Positions 52,945 to 62,255 of a stretch of DNA of 64,000 bases are shown piece by piece (position 1 is the first letter of the stretch; each line of letters opens with the position of its first letter). A model generated the notes under the pieces. It did not search any database. It saw only the letters and a list, made by a program, of their open reading frames with translations, and had not been told where the DNA came from. Source of the stretch: Shinisaurus crocodilurus (taxonomy: Eukaryota; Chordata; Lepidosauria; Squamata; Shinisauridae); assembly GCA_021292165.1 (NCBI GenBank), contig CM037876.1, positions 204,931,200-204,995,199 on the forward strand, given 5' to 3'. A program made the position numbers and the translations under genes.

Positions 52945-53420
52945 AGTTGGATTACAGGCATCTTCACAACACGCTGCACGCTGCGAAAAGGGGGGGAGCT
53001 GAGATCTGGAAGATCTGTGTGTGGAATAACAGGCCTCTGCTAGCACACAGACAGGATTTTAAATCTCCCATGCGCACACGCACTCTGCTGCTCACGCACA
53101 CACGCAGCAACATGAATACCACAACACTGCAGAGGGCTAGATGTTAACCACTCTCATGAGTATAACAGGATCAGACAGGGCAGGAACCAGACCATGTGGA
53201 AAGTGTTTTAGATACATTTGAGTCACATGCCACTGGTGACTCAAATCACTAGGAAGTACTATTTCACAATAAACATCAAGAACAAAAGAGAAATATAATT
53301 GACAATATGTTAAAAAACACTAGCTTCTTTAGGCAATACTCATTTCCTTGTTGCATCAAACATAAGCGGAAATGGACAGTAGATTTAGTATAGTATATTA
53401 TAGTATAATATAGTAGATAT
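52945..53420. other. Unassigned sequence
   Basis: No recognised element. Short CACA-rich runs occur at 53080-53105. Confidence 0.5.
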
Positions 53421-53428
53421 ATAGCAGA

Positions 53429-53735
53429 TCAGAAGTGGGCAACATGTGGCCCACCCTGGCCGTTTTTTGCACACACACACCCGCAATTCAACGGCAGAGT
53501 GGTGGCAGTGAGGAAAAGTAGCCTCCTTTTCAAACCCCAAATTGGTGGTTTGCTGCTGAAAATTTGGTGGTGCAGCAGTGATGGCAAACAGCAAATTTTG
53601 GCTTCGAAAAGAGGCTACTTTTTCCTCATTGTTGTCACTGCACTGCCAAATCTCGGCAGTGTGGCAGCAGGGGCAGTGGGGGCATCCCCTGGGGGGCAAT
53701 GTGGCCCCCAAACCCCTGGAAGTTACCCACCTCTG
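53429..53735. mobile_element. hAT MITE
   Basis: Ends CAGAAGTGGGCAAC and the complement of CAGAGGTGGGTAAC. The flanks TAGCAGAT and AAGCAGAT agree at 7 of 8 positions. The interior repeats AATTTGGTGG/CCACCAATTTGG-like segments in both orientations. Confidence 0.82.
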
Positions 53736-53848
53736 AAGCAGATGCACATTTCTCTGGAAACCTATATCACTGCTATCACTACTACTACTACTACTGTTTC
53801 TGCTACTGATACTACTACCACGGCTACAATGGGCAGGTTGATCTATAG

Positions 53849-54142
53849 CAAGGGTAGGCAACACACCTTCCACCACCCCAGCTACCCTCAAACTGACATT
53901 TTTTGAAAGGGAAAAAAAAGGCATCCGTAGTGGCTACAGAGCACCAAAAGGGTCAAACTTAGCTTGCAAACAAGCTAACTTTGATCCTTTTGGTGTTCTG
54001 TCTCTGTGGCCGCTATAGATGCTGTTTTTAATTTTTATTTTTTTGGCACCCACAGAGTCTGCGTACAGCCTGTATGTGTGTGGGGAGGGGGGTGTCCAGG
54101 GGCAAAAGTGGCCCCATGACCTCCCACAGTTGCCCACCCCTG
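53849..54142. mobile_element. hAT MITE with perfect target duplication
   Basis: Ends CAAGGGTAGGCAAC and the complement of CAGGGGTGGGCAAC, with an exact 8-bp duplication ATCTATAG at 53841-53848 and 54143-54150. The middle is an imperfect palindrome around CTTGCAAACAAGC with CACCAAAAGGGTCAAA on one side and its complement on the other. Confidence 0.9.
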
Positions 54143-54150
54143 ATCTATAG

Positions 54151-55316
54151 TCTCAATACACTGGGCAGCTGCTATGCTAGGCAAATGGATCCCCAATTGT
54201 ATATGTTGAATGACTACCTCTGTGAAGAGAAACCTTGGGATGTGGAAAGATGAACAATGGGTAGCAGCTGCAACAGATACATCTGGTGATTGAGTGAATG
54301 AGAATGAGTACTATCATTAGTTGCTCTTCCTAAGTGTAGCTCCTCACTTTCTCATTGGTAGTCCCTGTTGTCCATGTTTACAGCTTCACCTGTAGGGGGA
54401 GGCAATGAAGTCGTTGCAACAATTCGAAGCGGCGTCAACTAGTAGGGTGGTGGAACACAAGCACCTACAAACAAGGTATGGAGCTCTGCGTGTCTGGGGA
54501 TCTTCTCAAAGATGAAGATAAACATTACTTTGTAAAAACAATATCAAAGGAGATGCCCATCCCACAAAACAACCCCTGAGGAGGCAATGCATAGACAAAG
54601 TCCTTCCATGGGAACAGACCTTGGAAACACTTAAAAGCCCTGGCAATGACAAAAGCACCATTCAACAAAGGGCTTCTCTACATGAGGCTTTAAACCCACC
54701 ACTTTACTGAAGTTTCTGCTTCCAGATTCTTTGCAGGATTAAGATTGGCTCCTTTACACATGCTTCCCCCCACCCGTGGTTTTTCTTTCTCTACCTTTCT
54801 ATATGTTCAATTACACAACCACAAGATGGTGCTGTGGAACAGTGGAATAACAAAAATACACAAACCTTTCATAGTGTGATTTCCAGATAATACTGCACTT
54901 TCCTCAATCTAAAAAAAAAAAGCTGGAGAAATGGTTGCAAACCACAGGAGAGGCCTTGGAGGATGATGACGTCATGTAAAACACCTGCAAACTACCGTAA
55001 GTGAGGAACCACAAGTGCACAGTAAATGCCTCGTGTAGAGAAGCCGCAAAGTCAGCGAGGAAAGAATTTTCTCTACCCCCTCCCACCCACAACAAGATAA
55101 AACAAGGCAATTCCTCCTTCCTTGCTGTACTGTTCAGGTTGGGGTCTGGCTATGCACCTTATCTGAGATTTCTCCCCCCCCCCCCCAGCCTACAGCAGAA
55201 TAGTTAACCTATCTCTCTCTGCTGTCCCTTTCAGGTTTGGGGTTGGCTGAACAGAATGCTGTCCACTGCAGTTATCACCCAAAGTTCCCTCACTTTATGG
55301 CATTAAAGCACTAGTG
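54151..55316. other. Unassigned sequence
   Basis: No recognised element. A-run at 54909-54920 and C-run at 55173-55187. Confidence 0.5.
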
Positions 55317-55395
55317 CAGCTTTCCCCAAACTGCTGCCCTCCAGAGATGTTGGACTACAACTCCCAGAATCCCCAGCCAGCCATGGGCTGGCATC
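55317..55395. repeat. Left half of a palindromic hAT MITE
   Basis: CAGCTTTCCCCAAACTGCTG, then GGACTACAACTCCCAGAATC, but without a right arm. It belongs with the 50.2, 50.7 and 27.0 kb group. Confidence 0.6.
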
Positions 55396-55954
55396 TGTCA
55401 GGGATGGCATCAATGATCGGCATGGTAGGGCACCTGCCAAGGGCCTACATCTCAACAGGGGCCCACTGACAAGAGGCTCCTGCTGCGCCACCTGCTCCTC
55501 CTCTCACCACTGCAACCTGCTTGTCCACCCACCTCTTGGTCTGGCCCAGAGGCAGTCAGAAAACAGTGATGGTGAGAAGAAGCTGTAGTAGCTGCCGTGA
55601 TCAGCTTGCTAATGGCCTCTATGCTTGACAAGCATGAAGATGGTGGAAGAGGCGCAGCAACAACTGGTGACAACGGCACTGAGGGAGTAGGCTCACAGAG
55701 TGTGGAGGACCCATTAAGGGTATCTTGTCTAAGGCCTCCACAAAACCTGGAGCCATCACTGCTCTCTGCCATGGATTGCATAGGTTAGTTCCCCTCCCTC
55801 AACATCCTCCCTGCCAGCACTTTCTTCCCTCCACAAATGATTCAGGATAGAATGGGCTGAGCCCCCCCCCCCCCAAGTCTTCATGGGCTTCCAACTTTGT
55901 TCTACGAACAGTTAAATATTACGGAGTTTTACAGAAACATAGCTGAGGTAGTTG
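55396..55954. other. Probably repeat-derived, unassigned
   Basis: GGGCCCACTGACAAGAGGC and the GC-rich stretch after it look like part of a hAT element of another family. The 109-codon minus-strand frame at 55452-55781 is low in information (S, P, A rich). C-run at 55862-55874. Confidence 0.35.
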
Positions 55955-56045
55955 ATACATCTGACAAAGAGGGCCTCAGCCCATGAAATCTGATATCCAC
56001 AATATCTTTCTTAGTCTTTAAAATGCCACAAGACTCTTTGGTACC
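55955..56045 (+). repeat. Dispersed repeat tail, possibly Penelope-like
   Basis: CATCTGACAAAGAGGGCCTC, CCCATGAAATCTGATATCC, then TTAGTCTTTAAAATGCCACA and AGACTCTTTGGTACC. This layout recurs widely in reptile genomes in my experience; its class is unsure. Confidence 0.4.
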
Positions 56046-56746
56046 ATACAAGAAGCTATTTAAATGGAAAATGTGTGTGTACACGGACAATACAAGCCTT
56101 CAAAAAGAGCAAAAACTAAACGTTCATACTAAAGTGAACCCGTTTCATGTAAGACTGAAATACAATGCCATCTCCTGAAAAACACCCATATTTGTAGTTA
56201 GACAGACTCTGAAGAATGAACATTTGCTATATAAGAATGTGCTAACATGTACTTGGAAAGGGGCACACAGAACTCTGGGTGATAAATTTTTGAAATACTG
56301 AAATATATTATAACAAATATTATCCTAAGAATAAGGTGTGGCTCAGAGAGCGCTGTGTTTGGGAACAGGGTGAAGTAACCACTGCTCCCGTACTGAGGTC
56401 TTCCTACCCTTGTAGCCTTTGCCTTGTCTCTCTGCCTCCCCTTTTCCAGGACTGACAGGAGGGCATGAGCACACTTCCCTAAGGAGAAGCCTTGACTTCT
56501 ACATAGGTATGATAATTGTTTCTCTTTACCTGTGTGTTTCAGGGGTGGAGTACTTACTCAAGCTTCCTTGCCCTCATAGATTCTGCTTTAGGGTCAGCAC
56601 TCCGCAGAGACACATAGGTCAACAGAGAAACGCATGCTGCTTGACACTCACTCCAACCTGCACAGATAGAGATGGAACAACTGAGAGCTAGGCCCTGTAG
56701 GACTAAACCACACCAGGCAAATAACCGAGGGGAAACCAGGCTGTTC
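56046..56746. other. Unassigned sequence
   Basis: No recognised element. Confidence 0.5.
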
Positions 56747-56754
56747 CATTACAT

Positions 56755-57292
56755 CAGAGTTCACAATCCGCAGGCCGCATGTGGCTCTCAGGGGTTTCCT
56801 GTGCAACCTGTGCATGCCCTAGCTGCTCCCCCCCAAAATTCCTTCTCCTACTGTACCTTTTTTTCCTTTTGGGGGCTTAAAATGAATCTTTTGATGCTCT
56901 AGCCTACTCTATGTTGCTCTAGCCTACTCTATGGTTTCTCTGAAGAATAACAGTATTGAGGGAAAACACAGAGTATCTAGCCAAGTGTATTCTATGGTTT
57001 CTCTCAAGGGAGAAACCACAGAGTTTGGTGAGCTAGAGCAGCCACCTCTCCTCTCCTAACAGGGAGTGGAGGTTTAAGCTTCTAATCCCTCCTGTGGATG
57101 GGAGGTAAGAAGAGGTGTTTGTTTGAGTGTACAGTATGTATCTTTGTGTGAGAGAGGCAATTGCTGGGGAGACTATATTTGTGTGGGGGGGCTTTAATGT
57201 CACCCCCACCCCAGTAGTGTGTGTTTGCAGTCCCCGGCTGCTCACCCAACACCTCATGCAGCCCTTGGGGCCCTACAAGTTGCCCATCCCTG
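56755..57292. mobile_element. Probable hAT element
   Basis: CAGAGTTCACAATCCGCAGG at the left and GTTGCCCATCCCTG at the right, with flanks CATTACAT and CATGAAAT agreeing at 6 of 8. The left part (CCGCATGTGGCTC) and right part (TCATGCAGCCCTTGGGG) are inverted relatives. CTCTAGCCTACTCTATG is duplicated near 56897-56933. Confidence 0.55.
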
Positions 57293-57371
57293 CATGAAAT
57301 GCACCTTAAAGGTACTTCCAATATACCACAGGTACATCAATAGTTACTTTAAAAAGCCTGTGTAGTGACTA

Positions 57372-57585
57372 TATGGTTGGACCTGCCAAAGGTGAACTAG
57401 GTTCAAATTTTTTCTCAACTGTGTAACTCACTGGGTGGCCTTGGACAAGCCACTATCTCTTAGGCTAACAGGCTCTACCTCACAAAACCAGTATGAGTAT
57501 AAAATGGAGTAAATGTCATGTACGCTTTGAGCATTTTTGAGAAGGGTGGGGTAAAGATGTGCCAAATTAAAGAATAAGCAGCCAT
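57372..57585 (+). mobile_element. Old tRNA-derived SINE, Sauria/MIR-like
   Basis: AACTAGGTTCAAATTTT (B-box-like), AACTCACTGGGTGGCCTTGG, TCTACCTCACAAAACC and GTATAAAATGGAGTAAATGT follow the order of tRNA-derived SINEs, with many substitutions. It could be an ancient Sauria-group copy or a MIR. Confidence 0.55.
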
Positions 57586-59411
57586 CCACTCAAATATATG
57601 TACATTTTTAAGTGTTTGCCCTACTACTCAAGTGCACATTACTCAATTATCTAGGCCTATTTTGCCAGTATATCTATTACAGGCTCAGAAGCTGAATTTG
57701 TAGATTAAAAAACACACTCTCAACTCAGCAGTGTCCCAATCTAGCACCCATTTAGGTGAGACACATGACCATGACTTAGATGGTTGGCTATGTAACAAGT
57801 TACCACAAGTTGCTCTTTGAAGGAGATATCTGGCATTTGAAACAGTCTTTGGGATGGCTTCTACACATGTTAAGATGACTCATCACACATCTTCATTGAA
57901 ACCAGTTTCTGAATATCTTGCATCATGTGGTGAGATAAGATCTCATTAGATATTCACAAGAAGTTAACTCATGGCTCACTATGTAACCACCAGGTCATGC
58001 CCCCCCCAAGTGTGAATGACCCCTTCAATCAGGTAAGTTGGCAATGGTCAGAGCTGGTCTATGTGCAGATTTCCACAGGTTCCTTGTTACATATGGATTC
58101 ACATGCAGGATACCATCAATAGGCAATGTACTCATTCAAACTGATAATGAGCCCAAAATTAACTTTAAAAACCCACAACCTATTTTCAGAAAGTGATAAT
58201 AACCATCTTAATATACTTTCCATTTAATCAATAGCCATGTAAAAGCTCTTATGAGATATATGTGTGGATATATTGATTTCCTGTTCTCCCAAGACTTGGG
58301 TCCACATAGACAAGCTTTGACCTAGGCCCATTTGTGCATGCCTGTTCATACAGCTACATGCACACATATAAAATAGACCCTGTACAGGAACAAGTTCTTA
58401 CAAAATCTGTTGTAAGAGCTTCCTAGCCAAAGCATTCAGTAGGGTGTTTAGCTCCCTTCCCCCGCTGCTCATTCTTCTGTCCACAGCGGACTACTTAAAA
58501 TTAATGAAGGCCAGATGTGAGTGTGTGATCACTATGCTTTGCAGTAGGATTTGGCATGCCGCCCCTTGTCTTCTGTATCCTCAGCACAACTAATAACAAC
58601 CAGAGGCTGCCTCCTTGAGCTGGGGTGAACCCTTTTCAGCCACAACGTCTCTGCAATGCAAAATAATTTCTGTTCCTCCTGTCTTGAAAATTGGAAAACA
58701 CCCATCTTTCAACCATAGACTTCTTAGAAATCTCTGGAAACCGCATCCGAGAGAAAGGCAGATGGGTTTGGCTTCACTGAGAGTGGCTCAAGAGACACAT
58801 GGGTCCATAAACACACAGGGGGCCTGATTGGGCTGTGGCTCCACAGTGAATATACATGGGTATTTAAAGACAGACATCAGATCAGTCATTCTTTTTACTG
58901 AAGGAAACGCCAGTGCAGCATTGGTGTACTCATGCCAGCATGAATGCCACATTTTAATTTAAATTTGTAAAACACTGTGATGTTCTTTATTGCCAGTGGT
59001 ATGTAAATATTTTTTAAATGATAAAAAAAGCGGTGAGCTTCTCAGAGAGTTGCCCAACAGCAAACCTGAACCACTGGTCTGAGAAAGCCAACACTTGATT
59101 TACGAACATGGAACTGAGCTTATTTCATACAAAGCGAAGAACTGTTTGACTGCTCTAACTATAGCCATGCATGCATATTGTGGATTTATAGAATCATGTT
59201 GGAAAAGCCCAAAAAGTCAATTAGCCAAATTACCTTTTCAAAAGCACAAATTATTAATTAGAGCATTAACTCCCAGCTGCCAATAGATCAACTTGCATAG
59301 TTCAAACCACAGTGGACAAAAAGAGATTAGATAGATTGCAAGAGGGACTCTTCATCCATCCATTCATCCACTTATTCATTCAATGCATACCTTACCTAGT
59401 TTGATATAAAT
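57586..59411. other. Unassigned sequence
   Basis: About 1.8 kb without a recognised gene or repeat. Confidence 0.5.
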
Positions 59412-59998
59412 TTTATATAACTCAGAAGATTTTAGAGCTGGAAAAGGGCAGCCAAAATGGTCAAGGGGCTGGAGCAACTCTACTGTGAAGGAAGGTTACA
59501 ATGTTTGGGGCTTTGGGGCTTAAAAAAATGGTGAGTTGGGGGAACATGACTGAGGTGTATAAAATCATGCATGGTGCAGAGAAAGTGGATAGGGAGAGGC
59601 TTTTCTCCCTTTCCCAAAATGCTAGAAACTGGAGTCATCCAATGAAGCTAAAACGGTGGGAGTTTCAGGAGATATAAAAGGGAGCACTTCTTCACATGGC
59701 ACATAGTTAAACGGAGGAATTCACTACTACAACATGTCACCATCCTGGATGGCTTTAAAAGGAATTAAACAAATTCATGGAAGATAAGACTATCAATAGT
59801 CACTAGTCATGATGGCTATATATTACCTCCAGTATCAAATGCCTCTGTATACCAGTTGCTGGGGAACACAAGCAGGAAGGTGCTATTGCACTCATGTCCT
59901 GCTTATGGGCTTCCCATAGGCATCTGATTGGCCACTGTGGGAACAGAAAGCTGCAGTAGGTAGGCCTTTGGTCCGATCCAGCATGGCTCTTATGTTTT
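59412..59998 (+). mobile_element. CR1-type LINE, end of ORF2 and 3' UTR (older group)
   Basis: Degraded coding part (GAGGTGTATAAAATCATGCA, AACTGGAGTCATCCAATGAA, TTCTTCACATGGCACA, AATTCACTACTAC) followed by a UTR with CAAATTCATGGAAGATAAGA, ATGGCTATATATTACCTCC and the tail GGCCTTTGGTCCGATCCAGC and ATGGCTCTTATGTTTTA. These are landmarks of a CR1 group different from the 29-kb copy. Many substitutions; no frame survives. Confidence 0.8.
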
Positions 59999-61155
59999 AT
60001 TAACTCCAAAAGATTCACATGCTTTGACTTTTCCTTTTGCAAGCAGACCAGTTCAGACATTCAAAACCATTACTATTTTGTAGTGTGTGATGGCACAGCT
60101 AGTGCACCTCAGTTTCTAATGATCTTACAGCCCCACAACAGTTCCATAGGTGGTTCTGTGTTGTTTCTGCAACATCACAACTTGCAAGCCTGCAAATTGT
60201 TCATTGTATTAGTTGGGTGTCCTTGTTCTACACAGAAACAGAAGTCTATCAGGCTTGTTCTGAGAGAGGATTCCATCTCATCTTTCATGTTCAGGTTTTC
60301 AGGAAATTGTGTGCATTGCCTGGAAGAAACACTGCAGTGTATATGTAGGGGTGGTGAAAGGGAGGCAACTAAAACATCTCCAGCATATAAAAACAAACAA
60401 ACACTGCATTCACCTTGATATCTTTGACGTCTGGTAGCAATACATTCAGACCTGCTTCATCTGCAGTTCAGGTCTGTAGTGGAACCAGCTGTTGGCTGTT
60501 TACTGGGTAGGGTGGCCACTTAGGCATCACCAGAAAAGAGGAAATGAATCACCAAGTAAGGGGTCACATTTTGCAAATGCTTAGTGATGCTGCCAGGGCT
60601 GGACTATGGGGCACAGATCTGGGGTTCCACAGAGATTTGTGGGTTCCCCAAATGATCCCCTGGGGGCAGCAGTTTCTAGCTCCTCCTGGATCCTAGCCCA
60701 GCCCTAGGCCCGCTGGCAAAGTGAACTCATTTTAAAAGACTCTTTCCCTCCTTAATGTTTGAGTGGCAGCTATCTGAACCAATCAGATGCTGCCTTTGAG
60801 GGGACATGGCCAATGAGGGCACAGGAATGATTTATATATCACCCCTCCATCTTTCCTGTGCCTGCATTGTCCATGTTTCCCCAAAGGCATTCAAAGGGAG
60901 GAAAGGTCTTTTAAGATGGTGCTCTGCCGGGCCTGCAGCCAGGCTGCCAAGGCACTTTCTTTTGCAAGTGGGGCTGGGCAAGGAGGAAGAGGAGGAGAAG
61001 CTAGAGCTGCCACCACTGCCAAGTTAAAAAAAAGAGAGAAAAGGAAGGGGCAGTGCCCTATCCCCCTGAGAAAGGAATTTGCCCGGGACTCTCAAAACTA
61101 GTGGCACCTCTGAATGCTAAGAAGTATGTATATATACATAGTTAGAAATAATTAC
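59999..61155. other. Unassigned sequence
   Basis: No recognised element or gene upstream of the gypsy LTR. Confidence 0.5.
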
Positions 61156-61901
61156 TGTGGAGAAAGCCCAAACGCCAGTTGCACACACACACACACACAC
61201 ACACAGTTCCCCCGGGGAGGGGGCGAGGGAGGAGGGATGAGATCACCGGGGAGGTAGCCAGACAAGTCATCAGCCCCAACAAAGGAGGACCTCGGCGGAG
61301 ATCCACAAAAGCCCAAGAAGGACCATCAAGGACCATCAACGAACAGGGCAGTCTCAAAGAGCTGCAAAGTACCCCTACGTCACCTTCTTGCCTGGGCAGG
61401 GATAAGCCCACCTGAAACTGAGGGGCAGGCATAAGCCCCACCTGACCCAGAGGGTGGGGAGAGCGGGAAATCCGGGGTAGAAAACCCCTCTCCCTTCCGG
61501 TAGTGGGTTGTTGGGAACCACGGGGCCAGATCCTCCTTAAGCAAAAGCCGTCCGGGTACACCGTTCTCTGCTACGAAGCGCCGATCGGGAGCTGGGCTGA
61601 CATTGACTAGGGTACTGTCTTTGATGTGAGGATATTGACCAGATTCCATCTGCTAGCCACGGAGCCCGCTCATTGGGTAAGACGCGGGTCAGCTAAGGTT
61701 GTGTTGACTGTAAACGTGTTCTTAGAAGGCTGCTAGTTCCGATCTGATTATTGTGTAAACAAATAAAACGCCTTATTTGGGCATACAAAGGAGCGTGGTC
61801 TTTCCTCTCGTACTAGAAAGCCGATACGAGCCGTATTGCTTTGCCGGTTAACTCTAGAGTTGCCGAACTCACGCAAAGGATCCGGTTGCTGATCCTTCAC
61901 A
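61156..61901 (+). mobile_element. Ty3/gypsy 5' LTR (right end firm, left end inferred)
   Basis: The right end is placed at CA (61900-61901), immediately before a TGG-type primer binding site. The left end is the TGTGG at 61156, chosen because it is a TG just before composition changes to GC-rich; without the 3' LTR it cannot be confirmed. AATAAA at 61762-61767 would be the R polyadenylation signal, leaving a U5 of about 120-130 bases. A (CA)n run sits at 61183-61204. No TATA box is obvious. Confidence 0.6.
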
Positions 61902-61920
61902 TGGTGGCAGGCGACGGGAC
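61902..61920 (+). other. Primer binding site
   Basis: TGGTGGCAGGCGACGGGAC follows the LTR's terminal CA. The first nine bases fit the 3' end of some vertebrate tRNA-Leu species; the rest fits less well. The tRNA assignment is from memory and tentative. Confidence 0.55.
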
Positions 61921-62004
61921 GATTGGAAACCACATTTGACGGTCGGAACTAACAGGGCTTCGGGCAGGCTAGTAGATTGCTGGGGAGCGCTCAGAGCAAA
62001 GAAA

Positions 62005-62139
62005 ATGAATAACCTGAGCCAAGAGCAAGCAGAGCTAGTGAGCAGCCCAGGGACCCCAACCCAGACCTCCACAATGGAGTGGGTGGTGCGGCCGAAGACT
62101 GCAAGGCAAGAAGGGGGGGAGCCCCCTCATCGTTGTTAG
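62005..62139 (+). pseudogene. Gypsy gag leader frame, ends early
   Basis: An ATG-started frame (MNNLSQEQAELVSS...) of 44 codons ending at TAG 62137-62139. It runs in a different frame from the main gag-pro frame, which is open from 62013 but lacks an ATG until 62256. A run of seven G (62112-62118) lies in the overlap. Either this short frame was the original gag start and the copy carries a small insertion or deletion, or it is a separate leader peptide. Confidence 0.5.
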
Positions 62140-62255
62140 GAGGGCAGGAACCCAAGCAGTGGGGTAGCCCCAGCCTTACCAGTAGCGGCAGGAGAAGCGA
62201 GATAAGGGACCCTGAGGCAGAGGAAGACCTCGACAGAAGGGTTGCTGGTGGAGCC

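Noticed and set aside
53499..53924. 135- and 179-codon frames
   Set aside because: They lie across two hAT MITEs and consist largely of translated palindromic and CAC/ACT repeats.
61142..61561. 139-codon minus-strand frame near the gypsy LTR
   Set aside because: Lies inside the LTR, antisense, and contains the translated CA microsatellite.
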